A DNA stretch of 64,000 bases from Methanosarcina mazei S-6 (GTDB taxonomy: Archaea > Halobacteriota > Methanosarcinia > Methanosarcinales > Methanosarcinaceae): the NCBI RefSeq assembly GCF_000970205.1, contig NZ_CP009512.1, positions 3,906,001 through 3,970,000 on the forward strand. The letters run 5' to 3'. A model generated the notes under the pieces. The model did not search any database, was not told the DNA's origin, and saw nothing but the letters and a program-made list of their open reading frames with translations. A program made the translations under genes and the position numbers. Below, piece by piece: positions 36,235 through 44,528 of the stretch (the first letter of the stretch is position 1; every line of letters starts with the position of its first letter).

Positions 36235-36495
36235 TTACCTGTACAGCACAACTGTCCTGCCGCGTACATCAATAAGCGTGGACCTTGTTGCTTCGGCAAG
36301 CTCATCTGCGATAGTTTTCAGGTCTTTTCCTTCTTCTGCGCTTTTGAGTACTTTGACCTTTACGAGCCTGTTGGCTTTTATCTGTTTATTCAGTTCTTCA
36401 ATCAGGGTGTCGGTGACCCCATTCTTTCCAATGTTAAGAATAGGACTTATTTTGTTTGCTTCGGATTTCAGCCGGTATAATTTTTCTTTCTCCAT
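36235..36495 (-). CDS. YhbY/CRM-domain RNA-binding protein
   Basis: 86-residue single CRM (CRS1-YhbY) domain. Recognised by ILNIGKNGVTDTLIEELNKQI, which contains the GxxG loop (GKNG at about 23-26), and by LVKVKVLKS. Bacterial members bind pre-ribosomal large subunits, and the archaeal ones are thought to act in ribosome or RNA maturation. Stands alone with its own hairpin terminator. Confidence 0.92.
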   Translation of the reverse strand: MEKEKLYRLKSEANKISPILNIGKNGVTDTLIEELNKQIKANRLVKVKVLKSAEEGKDLKTIADELAEATRSTLIDVRGRTVVLYR

Positions 36496-36604
36496 TGCCC
36501 TTCCTCCATAACCAGTGATTAAACTCGCCTGCCAGTTATAAAAAGCTCACACAACCAGTGTGATGAGATATGTACAGCGTCAATGAAATAATTCTTTTTT
36601 ACCT

Positions 36605-36670
36605 AAAGAAATTCATTTCTTTTAAAAATGAAATTCATTTACTTTAAAGATGAAATTCATATTTACTTAA
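36605..36670. repeat. Three spaced copies of a short palindrome
   Basis: GAAATTCAT recurs three times at about 23-base spacing; two copies are the full palindrome ATGAA-A-TTCAT, each preceded by TTTAAA-like A/T runs. The cluster lies in the divergent promoter region between yhbY and a FilR1 regulator gene, about 120 bases before the yhbY start. It may be an operator array. Confidence 0.5.
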
Positions 36671-36947
36671 AGCCAGTTTACCCTGGGATATAATTCCACC
36701 CATTCTCACCAGCAACTATATCAAAGTTTCCCGGTGAGCCTATTTCAGATTACAGCCTTCTTCCGGTATTACTGTTAATTGCGTGGTTTACACATTTGTT
36801 GCAGCTTCCTGAGTAAATATATACCGAAACTGGATGAGTATTTCAAATAATTTCGACATCTTTATCATCAATCTGGTATTCATTAACGCTATAGAGAACC
36901 AAAACCGGAAAAAAAACCTCTCTTCTATTTCCGGGCGGCGATAATAA
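36671..36947. other. Remaining divergent intergenic region
   Basis: No gene or clear structure seen between the palindrome cluster and the FilR1 regulator at 36948, apart from TATA-like AT-rich stretches. Confidence 0.35.
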
Positions 36948-37745
36948 ATGAACCCAAACTTGCTTGATTTGATCCTGTTTTCAGAGAAAAGAAAGGCTTT
37001 TCTCATGCTCCTGAGAGAGGGACCGAAGAATACCCAGGAGATCCTTGACAGGCTTAAGGTTCCAAGAACAGCTCTTCTTCCCCAGATAAAAAAGCTTAAA
37101 GAGCAGAACCTGGTAATTCACGAAGAAGGAGTCTATCGCCTCAGCCTGATAGGAGAGATCATTATAGAAAAGATGCAGCCTCTTCTCGATACTCTGGAAG
37201 TTTTTGAAAAACAGGAAGAGTTCTGGACAGACAGGAAACTCACTCCTATCCCCCCTCATCTTATTAAACGGATCAGTGAACTTGGGAATTACCGCCTTAT
37301 AGAGCCTGACCTGAGCCATACTTTTGACCTTAACCCTGAATTTGTGAAAAATGTCTCTAACTCAAATCATATCCTTATGTTTTTCTCCTATTTTCATCCT
37401 CAATTCCCTTCCTTCTTCCTTGATCTTGCCAGAAGAGGCACTGAAATTTCCCTTGTCCTGAGTGAGTCCGTATACGCCAGGCTCGAAGAGGATTTCAAAA
37501 AAGAAGAAAAGGAACTCCTCAAAATGGAGAATACAGGTCTCTTTATTCTGGACGAAAAGGAAGTGGAAATCCCTGCAGTTGTTGTATCTTCCGATAAAAT
37601 AATGCTTATGGGGCTGTTTAACGAAAGTGGAAGGTTTGACAGGCAGTATATAATCAGTTTTGAAGCAGGAGCAATAGAATGGGGAAAAGAGCTGTTCGAA
37701 TACTTCAGGGATATGAGCAGGGAAATTAAAAATGAAGAAAAATAA
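36948..37745 (+). CDS. FilR1/DUF1724 winged-helix transcription regulator
   Basis: 265 residues. Paralogue of the protein at 25450-26361: helix-turn-helix region LILFSEKRKAFLMLLREGPK, RTALLPQIKKLKEQNLV, then the FilR1 domain, with the signature AIEWGKELFEYFRDMS ending the protein at about residue 245-260. The start ATG has no visible ribosome site and may be close to the transcription start. Followed by the decayed feo locus; a link to it is not shown. The likely role is regulation of methyltransferase or related genes, as for other members of the family. Confidence 0.88.
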   Translation: MNPNLLDLILFSEKRKAFLMLLREGPKNTQEILDRLKVPRTALLPQIKKLKEQNLVIHEEGVYRLSLIGEIIIEKMQPLLDTLEVFEKQEEFWTDRKLTPIPPHLIKRISELGNYRLIEPDLSHTFDLNPEFVKNVSNSNHILMFFSYFHPQFPSFFLDLARRGTEISLVLSESVYARLEEDFKKEEKELLKMENTGLFILDEKEVEIPAVVVSSDKIMLMGLFNESGRFDRQYIISFEAGAIEWGKELFEYFRDMSREIKNEEK

Positions 37746-37979
37746 GGGTTTTTTGAGCCTGCTGTCAGAACCTCAAATTAAAGCTCTAAAGTCACGAGTA
37801 TCCTGCTTAATTTATCATGAACCTCAAATTAAAGCTATTTTTGATACTTCTGAGTATGAAGTTTTCAGGCAAATCCCTTAAATGAAAATTTTTAGATAAG
37901 CCGTTTTTAAATGACTCTGTTTTTACTGAATTTGTCTAAAAACCCCTGGAGGACTGGTCACCTGGGCGGGCATAATAGT

Positions 37980-38510
37980 GCTTGAGCTTATATTTAGGAT
38001 ACCTGGCTGCCAGTGTTCTGCCGGGAGAAGCCCCTACCTTCATACTTGAAATGCCTCCGCTCAGGGTTCCAAAGCTTTCAAACATAGCCGTTAAGACCTA
38101 CGGTACTTCCTTGAAGTCCTGCCCCTCTTTGTGCTGGCAAGCATGCTGATATGGATAGACAGGCTGACCGGGCTCTTTGCCTTTGCCCTGAAAATTATGG
38201 AATAACCTACAGTATGGATCGGGCTGCCTTCCCAGACTGCTGTGTTTTCCTCTTCGGCTTCTTCAGGAGGGACTTCGGGGCAGCAGGGCTCTACGGAATG
38301 CATGACGCCGGCTTGCTGACAGGTGTACAACTTGTGGTTGCAGCAATTACCCTGACCCTCTTTATGCCCTGCATTGCCTAGTTTATGATGACAGTAAAGG
38401 AGAAAGGATTTAAAATGGCACTTGCAATCTCGGGGTTCATTTTCCCCTCTGCCCTCCTTGCAGGCTTTATCGTAAATACCCTGATGACAGCTCTGAGGGT
38501 GAAACTATGA
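37980..38510 (+). pseudogene. feoB: feoB remnant (C-terminal part)
   Basis: Remains of a ferrous iron transporter FeoB, only the C-terminal membrane (gate) part. Read in the right frames it gives YLAASVLPGEAPTFILEMPP, LRVPKLSNIAVKTY, then after a shift FLEVLPLFVLASMLIWIDRL, a TAA stop, after another shift FLFGFFRRDFGAAGLYGMH and VVAAITLTLFMPCIA, a TAG stop, and finally FMMTVKEKGFKMALAISGF to the natural end at 38510. The order matches intact FeoB exactly, but the GTPase domain and most of the transporter are gone and at least two frameshifts and two stops are present, so it is not functional. Confidence 0.85.
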
Positions 38511-38671
38511 ATTGCCCCCTCTGCGGAAGCGAATTTGAAAAAGCAGATGAATCGAAATTCACCGGCTGTGGAAGACTGCACAACTGCAACAGGCAGTGCT
38601 GCCCTTCCTGCGGGTACGAACTTGTAAAAGAAGCAAAGGTAACACAGATTATGAGGAGTCTCTTTAAATGA
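38507..38671 (+). CDS. Small zinc-ribbon protein of the feo locus
   Basis: 54-residue ORF. It overlaps the last codon of the feoB remnant by ATGA and its own stop overlaps the feoA start by ATGA, the mark of translational coupling in an intact feo operon. It contains CPLCGS near the N-terminus, CGRLHNCNRQCCPSCGY in the middle: two CxxC pairs plus extra Cys/His, fitting a small zinc ribbon. Such ORFs occur between feoB and feoA in methanogens. The frame is intact although feoB has decayed. Confidence 0.75.
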   Translation: MNCPLCGSEFEKADESKFTGCGRLHNCNRQCCPSCGYELVKEAKVTQIMRSLFK

Positions 38672-38928
38672 TATCGAAAAAACCAGAATGCCTGAATGCC
38701 TCTCTAAAAACTGCCACACTTTCCGCAATGGAGCCCAGGAAAAAAGGAAAGATCCCCCATCCGGATACAAAAAACAACGGGATTTTGCAGAAACTAATAT
38801 CAATGGGCAGCCTGCCCGGAATGCCTGTCACCCTGCTCAGGCGTTCCCCGTCGTATCTTTTTGAGGTAGATCAGACCAGGTATGCCGTGGACAGGGAAAT
38901 TGCAAATCATATCTACGTCAGCTACTGA
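38668..38928 (+). CDS. feoA: FeoA-domain protein
   Basis: 86 residues. The SH3-like FeoA fold is seen in KLISMGSLPGMPVTLLRRSP and YLFEVDQTRYAVDREIANHIYV. FeoA supports FeoB in ferrous iron uptake. Here it is coupled by ATGA overlap to the small zinc-ribbon ORF, but the feoB gene before them is a remnant, so the protein must act with another FeoB or is itself on the way to loss. The first 40 residues are longer than a minimal FeoA. Confidence 0.8.
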   Translation: MISKKPECLNASLKTATLSAMEPRKKGKIPHPDTKNNGILQKLISMGSLPGMPVTLLRRSPSYLFEVDQTRYAVDREIANHIYVSY

Positions 38929-38988
38929 TTTGCCTCCAATAAAAGGCAAAAAATTTTATTTATCTTGAAGAAAAATATGCAAAGGCAT

Positions 38989-39936
38989 TCATTTACGTTC
39001 TCCAAGGAAAACCATCATCCCTGCAGGTGAAGCTTCTTTGTAGATTTCCTCCAGCACTTCAAGCAAATCTTCTTCGCCACGCCAGAAAGGGAATTTTCCA
39101 AGCCTTTTTGGAAAGGAGGCTTGAACCTGAGGGATATGAGCCTCAAAGGAGGGGCTTTTTTCCTCTCCAGTACTTTCAGGGAACCTTCCCCAGAAAGCTT
39201 CAGGGTTAAGGGGCAGAGGTTCAGGAGAAACAGGAGAGATTTCAGCTTCGAGTACTGTTCCGGTTTTATCATCAGTCCTTTCTGTAAGAGCCTCCGCTTC
39301 TGCTACCCGATCCGCAGTTTCCGGAACAAATCCCTTTCCGAGAATGGACATAAAATCATCCATGTCCACGCCCCTTAGCTTAAAAATAAGGAAGGGATCC
39401 CTATCGAATTCTTCCCCGAGCAGGTAGTAGACGGCTGCAATGTGCTTGCAGGGGTTTGACCAGTCAGGGCAGGAGCAGTCTGTTTCAAGATCGTCGAGTG
39501 TTTCAGGGAAGAGGGAGAGGCCTATTTCCTTAAATGCGGAGTCGATGTCTTCCGGCATCTCACCTGCGAGGAGCTTTGCCGCAAAGATAGGTTTCAGAGC
39601 AAGTTTTTCTGCAAGGAGATCCCATTCGGAACCTGTAAGGGTCCGAACTTTGATCGTTACCGAATAGGGTCTGGGGTCTGAACCCTGGACTTTAGCCCTT
39701 ACAAGCCCTGTATCTATTTTTATAGAGGTTACCTGACCTTTACGGGCATAACTTTTTCCACGGCTTAACCTGGCTCCCAAATTAAAGCTTTCAAGGGTTT
39801 TTATCCAGCGTTTTGCCCACCAGCTCTGGACAAAACTTCCACGTTTGGACTTTGCCTTGATGCCTCCTTTGACCTCAATTGGTTTTATGGGCTCATAATA
39901 ACCATAGCCGTCCCAGTAAGCTGCCATTTTATTCAC
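38989..39936 (-). CDS. SWIM zinc-finger protein
   Basis: 315 residues. The SWIM motif CxCx6CxH is at Cys154-Cys156-Cys163-His165 (CSCPDWSNPCKHIAAVYYLL). The N-terminal 150 residues include KRGSFVQSWWAKRWIKTLES, typical of the SWIM proteins paired with SNF2 helicases. The C-terminal 100 residues are a Pro/Glu-rich linker and a short conserved end. Its start overlaps the end of the SNF2 gene by 8 bases, so the two are co-translated and probably work as one complex. Confidence 0.9.
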   Translation of the reverse strand: MNKMAAYWDGYGYYEPIKPIEVKGGIKAKSKRGSFVQSWWAKRWIKTLESFNLGARLSRGKSYARKGQVTSIKIDTGLVRAKVQGSDPRPYSVTIKVRTLTGSEWDLLAEKLALKPIFAAKLLAGEMPEDIDSAFKEIGLSLFPETLDDLETDCSCPDWSNPCKHIAAVYYLLGEEFDRDPFLIFKLRGVDMDDFMSILGKGFVPETADRVAEAEALTERTDDKTGTVLEAEISPVSPEPLPLNPEAFWGRFPESTGEEKSPSFEAHIPQVQASFPKRLGKFPFWRGEEDLLEVLEEIYKEASPAGMMVFLGERK

Positions 39937-42900
39937 CTACCGCTTCTTCTCTAAGAGCAAGAATATCCTTCAGTTCATCGTTGGAAAGCTCTGTCAGCCA
40001 GTCTTCACCTGTCCCAACAACGTTCTCTGCGACCTGCACTTTGCGTTCGATAATCTCATCGATTTTTTCTTCAAGCGTACCTGCGCAGATGAATTTATGG
40101 ACCTCAACGTTTTTCGTCTGGCCTATACGGAATGCCCTGTCTGTAGCCTGGTTTTCAACAGCCGGGTTCCACCAGCGGTCAAAGTGGAAAACGTGGTTTG
40201 CCCCTGTGAGGTTAAGCCCCGTGCCGCCGGCTTTAAGGGAGAGGACAAAAATAGGGAGGTATTCTTTTCCTTCCTGGAACCTCTCAAGCATCCGGTCTCT
40301 CTGCTTCCTGGGGACCCCGCCGTGCAGGAAAAGGACTTCACAGCCAAAGCTTGCTTGCAGGTGTTCTTTCACCATTTTGCCCATCTCCGCAAACTGGGTA
40401 AAAACAAGGGCTTTTTCCCCGTTTTCCAGGACTACATCCAGCATTTCGGTAAGCCTTGCGAGTTTTCCGGACCTGCCGGGGATAGTGGAGTTGTCCTTCA
40501 AAAACTGCGCAGGGTGGTTGCAGACCTGCTTGAGCCTGGAAAGGGCAGACAGGATTATACCTTTCCTCTGGATGCCTTCTTCGGCTCCTTCAATCGCTTC
40601 TCTGATGTCTTCAAGGACTGCAGCATAGAGGGAGGCCTGTTCTTTTGTCAGCGTACAATAGGTCTTCATCTCCATTTTTTCCGGCAGGTCGGAGATAATC
40701 GAAGTGTCAGTCTTCAAACGGCGAAGGATGAAGGGACCTGTAATTTCTTTCAGCCTCCTTGCAGCCTCCTGATCCCTTTCTGCCTGAATGGGGATAAAGA
40801 AATTCCGCTTGAAACCCGCCTGACTTCCGAGGAAGCCGGGGTTTAAAAACTCCATTATGGACCAGAGGTCTCCCACGTTATTTTCAACCGGAGTCCCTGT
40901 AAGAGCTAAGCGGTAATCGGATTCAAGAGCCCTGGCTGCCTTTGCCTGTTTGGTTTCCGGGTTTTTGATGTTCTGGGCTTCGTCAAGTACAACTCCTGCC
41001 CAATGAACCTCTTTTAAAAATTTAAGATCCCGCTGCACAAGGCCATAGCTTGAGATGACAATAGCATGATTCATGGCTTCCTTCTTGAATTCCTCTTCCT
41101 TTTTCCGGCTGGTCCCGTGGTGGACCATTACCGAAAGTTCTGGCGTAAAGCGGGAAGCCTCTTTTTTCCAGTTGTTGATAACAGAGGTAGGACAAACCAG
41201 AAGAACAGGTTTTGGGGCCTTACGTCCGTCAACTTTTTCTTCAATCTTTTCTTCAGCCGGTTCTTCAATCTTTTCTTCAGCTTTCTCTTTAGCCTGTTCC
41301 AGGTCGTGCTGAATAAGAGCAAGAGTCTGGACGGTTTTACCAAGCCCCATATCGTCTGCAAGGCAGGCTCCTATACCCCACTGCCTCAGAAAAGCCAGCC
41401 AGGAGTAACCTCTGAACTGATATGGCCGAAGGGTGCCTGAAAAGCCGTTGGGAGCAGGAAGTTCTTCAAACCCGGTTTTGTCTTTTAAGCGGCTGATTAA
41501 TTCTCCAATCCATCCGGTTGCATTGAGCCCTTCAACGTTCACACCATCGGCTTTTTCGGAAACTCCCACTGCCAGTTTTAGAACTTCACGCAGACTTGCT
41601 TCACCGTTGGGATTTTTCTTCCAGAACTCAAGGGCAGCCCTGATTTCCGCATCGTTTACCTCAACCCACTGCCCGCGGAATTTCACAAGCGGAGCTTTAA
41701 GCTTTGCAAGAGCCTGCAGTTCTCTGACTGTCAGTACCCTGTCTCCAAGGGCGATTTCCCAGTCAAAGCTGACGATTTCATCGAGTGTAAGCCCGTATCC
41801 GGCCTGCAACTTCTTCTTGCCCTTAACATTAGCCTGGGCTTTTAAGTGTGTCTTTGTACCTTTACGGGTCCACCAGCCAGGGAGAAGTACCCCGAAACCG
41901 GCCTGACTTAAATTCGCTGCACTTTCAGTCAGAAAGCGGTAAGCCTCTTTAGTATCAAGGGAATATCCAGATGGGTTGGGAGCTTCAAGACTCGAAGCAA
42001 TTCCTGCACTTATACTGGAAGCCTGTCCAAGGGAAGATAACAGGAATTGGCGAATGTTTTTCACATCGTATTTTTTCAACGGGCTGCCTTTTTTTGGCTT
42101 CCAGGCTTCTTTTACAGGGATCAGAAGGCTCGGGTCTTCGTAGGACTGAAGCATATAACGGACGTACCAGAGCCCTTCGGGAACTTCTATATCAGCTATC
42201 CCTTCCCTGCCTTTTTTAGTATCTCTTTTCCCGGCTTCATTTTCTTCTATTTCTTCGGTTTCTTCAGTTTCTTCGATCTCTTCTTCTAAAGCCGGTTCTT
42301 CAAGACGGAAACAGAACCTGAAAGGAGAAGTGGTAAGGATGGTGAGTGGGCGCTGCCATTCGCGGGTCCGGGCCGCAAGCTGCAGAAGTTCGTTTTCGTC
42401 TCCATAGATCAGCCCTTCAGGGCTTCTAAGAGCAGAAACCCAGGCATCATGGACGCTATCAAAGGATTTTCTTTTGCGCGTCTCTTTTGCAAGCTTTTTT
42501 TCCCCGATCTCGGACCGGACTATCCAGTCGAGAGAGTCTTCAATAAACTGCTTTGCCGCTAAAGCAGCAGGCATTTCCGGCGGCATGGAAGAGGCTTCAG
42601 GAGCAAGAGCCCTTGCAGCAGGAGGCATTTGCTTTGCAAGTTTTGCCAGCTTTCCGGCATCTTCGCCGGAAAATACGGGTTCCCAGAAAGCCCTGTACTC
42701 TCCTTCCCCGCCCCTGACGCCAGGCAAATATTTCTGCCCTGCTACCAGCGAGCCTGCAAATTTCAGGGCATCTGCCCACCAGAGAAGGTCATTTCCCGAG
42801 ATGATACCGGGAGCCAGAACCTTTTTTTCCATACAGGTGCAGAGGAGAACAATAGCTTCTTCAGCTTCCAGAGGATATGCGTGAACAGTACAGGGAGCCA

Positions 42901-43198
42901 GTGCAGGTTCTGCTTTCGAATCCGAAATTTCAGCAACAAGAGGGCTGGAAGGGACAGGATTCCCTCCGATAGTTGGGGTCCAGACGTTGATTTTCTCCGC
43001 CTTTTTCCGGTCAGTACTGCCCAGCAGCAGCTCAAGGGCAGAAGACAGGTTTTCAAAGCCCGAATCGTAAGGGTAAGGTTTTACGATAGGGGTTTTAGGC
43101 TTTCTCCCGCGCCGAACAACCGGAGTTTCATTTTCTGCCGGGCTTTCACCCCATAAGAAGAACTGTTTTCCAACTCTTCCTGCATGAAGAATTATCAT
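39929..43198 (-). CDS. SNF2/Swi2-family ATPase
   Basis: 1089 residues. The C-terminal 500 residues form the SNF2 motor: CLADDMGLGKTVQTLALIQ (Walker A), VVLDEAQNIKN (Walker B, DEAQ), LTGTPVENNVGDLWSIMEFL, then helicase domain 2 with LSLKAGGTGLNLTGAN and DRAFRIGQTKNVEVHKF. A Lys/Glu-rich insertion (EKAEEKIEEPAEEKIEEK) sits between motifs I and Ia. The N-terminal half is the large accessory region found in bacterial and archaeal SNF2 proteins, with a Glu-rich stretch near residue 310. It probably remodels protein-DNA complexes with its SWIM partner; the cellular role of this pair is unknown. Confidence 0.93.
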   Translation of the reverse strand: MIILHAGRVGKQFFLWGESPAENETPVVRRGRKPKTPIVKPYPYDSGFENLSSALELLLGSTDRKKAEKINVWTPTIGGNPVPSSPLVAEISDSKAEPALAPCTVHAYPLEAEEAIVLLCTCMEKKVLAPGIISGNDLLWWADALKFAGSLVAGQKYLPGVRGGEGEYRAFWEPVFSGEDAGKLAKLAKQMPPAARALAPEASSMPPEMPAALAAKQFIEDSLDWIVRSEIGEKKLAKETRKRKSFDSVHDAWVSALRSPEGLIYGDENELLQLAARTREWQRPLTILTTSPFRFCFRLEEPALEEEIEETEETEEIEENEAGKRDTKKGREGIADIEVPEGLWYVRYMLQSYEDPSLLIPVKEAWKPKKGSPLKKYDVKNIRQFLLSSLGQASSISAGIASSLEAPNPSGYSLDTKEAYRFLTESAANLSQAGFGVLLPGWWTRKGTKTHLKAQANVKGKKKLQAGYGLTLDEIVSFDWEIALGDRVLTVRELQALAKLKAPLVKFRGQWVEVNDAEIRAALEFWKKNPNGEASLREVLKLAVGVSEKADGVNVEGLNATGWIGELISRLKDKTGFEELPAPNGFSGTLRPYQFRGYSWLAFLRQWGIGACLADDMGLGKTVQTLALIQHDLEQAKEKAEEKIEEPAEEKIEEKVDGRKAPKPVLLVCPTSVINNWKKEASRFTPELSVMVHHGTSRKKEEEFKKEAMNHAIVISSYGLVQRDLKFLKEVHWAGVVLDEAQNIKNPETKQAKAARALESDYRLALTGTPVENNVGDLWSIMEFLNPGFLGSQAGFKRNFFIPIQAERDQEAARRLKEITGPFILRRLKTDTSIISDLPEKMEMKTYCTLTKEQASLYAAVLEDIREAIEGAEEGIQRKGIILSALSRLKQVCNHPAQFLKDNSTIPGRSGKLARLTEMLDVVLENGEKALVFTQFAEMGKMVKEHLQASFGCEVLFLHGGVPRKQRDRMLERFQEGKEYLPIFVLSLKAGGTGLNLTGANHVFHFDRWWNPAVENQATDRAFRIGQTKNVEVHKFICAGTLEEKIDEIIERKVQVAENVVGTGEDWLTELSNDELKDILALREEAVGE

Positions 43199-43745
43199 AT
43201 AATTGGATAAAGAAGGAAGATATATTAAAAATGATAGGGGGAAGCTGTTTTAAAGCTCCATTGATTCTACAATAGATATTCCGGAAAAGTTCCGGCTTAT
43301 AATTCCAGCTTATTATTGGTGGGTCTCTTTTGTCTGATTTTTGAAATTGGAAGATTTCAGCAGTGTAATATAGGACAAGTTGAAAATACTTCAATAGGTC
43401 AGAACTTTAAGCTGACCAAGAACTGAGTGTCGAGGATTTGAGTGTCAGTTTGTCCTACAAATTTTGATGAAAAAGTAGAATGCCCGTTCGTTGACAGGAA
43501 AGAGTTCATCGAAGCTTATGAAAAAGCATTCCCGCTTTATCGAAGAGCACCGGAAATAGCCGAAAAAAGTTGGGACAAAGTCATCCCACTACAATAGAAA
43601 TAAAAAGTAATTATAGCAGGCTTGTTTCAGAGATGAATGAAGAAAATGAAGAGAAATGATTTTTGAGATTTCGCAGTCAGTATTTAGATCGCTATTTTTT
43701 CAAGCTCATTTCTTTACAAAATCCTATCATCTTCACTTATCAGTT
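43199..43745. other. Intergenic region with a possible gene fragment
   Basis: About 550 bases between the SNF2 gene (leading away) and moaB. The only item of note is the 51-codon frame at 43442, listed separately. The rest is AT-rich and featureless. Confidence 0.45.
43442..43597 (+). CDS. Short ORF or gene fragment
   Basis: A 51-codon frame from GTG 43442 with protein-like composition (CPTNFDEKVECPFVDRKEF, then IEAYEKAFPLYRRAPEIAEK). A TGA lies directly before the GTG. It has balanced, coding-like codons but no ribosome site and no recognised family; it may be the end of a lost gene. Confidence 0.25.
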   Translation: MSVCPTNFDEKVECPFVDRKEFIEAYEKAFPLYRRAPEIAEKSWDKVIPLQ

Positions 43746-44285
43746 TTATTCTCTAACATGCCTGACAATATGCCCGGCTTCGGGAATGATAATTTTAGAA
43801 AGGGCAAGCTTCACAGCATTTGGCGACCCCGGCAGGCAGAATACAGCTTTTCCTTTAATCACGCCTGCTGAAGCTCTGGTCAGAATTACCGACGTGCCAA
43901 TTTCTTCAAGGCTCTTGTACCTGAAAAGTTCCCCGAAACCAGGGATGTCTTTTTCAAAAAGAGGGGCTATGGACTCGATTGTAAGGTCTTTCGGAGCAAG
44001 TCCCGTGCCTCCGCTTGTTATAACGATGTCTGCAGAACTTTCAAGCGCGAAAAAAATGGCATCCAGAAGTGAATCTTTTTCGTCAGGGACAAGCCTGTAG
44101 AAAGAGACTCTGTTTCCTGCCGCCTCAATAAGTTCTTTCATAACTTTTCCCGAAAGATCTTCTGCATCATCAGGAGAAGCCGGATTTCCGTATTTCTCGT
44201 ACCTTGAGGTTGAAATTGTGATTAAAGCGAAAGAAAAAGATTTTTTGGCATCTTTTTTGTGAATTTCGGGTGTAGATTCTTTCAT
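43746..44285 (-). CDS. moaB: Molybdenum cofactor biosynthesis protein MoaB
   Basis: 179 residues, MoaB/MogA family. The molybdopterin-binding core shows ITISTSRYEKYGNPASPDDA, VITSGGTGLAPKDLTIESI and KAVFCLPGSPNAVKLALSK. It adenylates molybdopterin before metal insertion, supplying the cofactor of formylmethanofuran dehydrogenase and other molybdenum or tungsten enzymes. Functionally related to the FdhD-like protein at 9853. Single gene. Confidence 0.92.
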   Translation of the reverse strand: MKESTPEIHKKDAKKSFSFALITISTSRYEKYGNPASPDDAEDLSGKVMKELIEAAGNRVSFYRLVPDEKDSLLDAIFFALESSADIVITSGGTGLAPKDLTIESIAPLFEKDIPGFGELFRYKSLEEIGTSVILTRASAGVIKGKAVFCLPGSPNAVKLALSKIIIPEAGHIVRHVRE

Positions 44286-44528
44286 GAAAACGGCACTCTC
44301 CGATATATTAAGATTATTCTCTTCCTCTGAGTTTTCTGTTAAGTTCCTACGATATTATATTTATATTACAGTTTTCGTGTAATTTTTATTCATTCTAATT
44401 CTTACTCTTTCCAATGTTTACTCTTACTAATTCTTACATTTTAATGCTTACTTTTCCTCTGTATATTCTGACCAGTAAAATTACTTGCCTGCCCATATTT
44501 TAATAATCTATCAGTCCAATCCCCGGTT

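Noticed and set aside
38378-38381. TAG codon in the feoB remnant as a possible pyrrolysine codon
   Set aside because: Methanosarcina reads some TAG as pyrrolysine, but here the same gene has frameshifts, a TAA stop and no N-terminal half, so decay is the simpler explanation.
39879-40846. Long plus-strand frames antisense to the SNF2 gene
   Set aside because: Shadows of the coding bias of the SNF2 gene; no promoter or recognisable domain.
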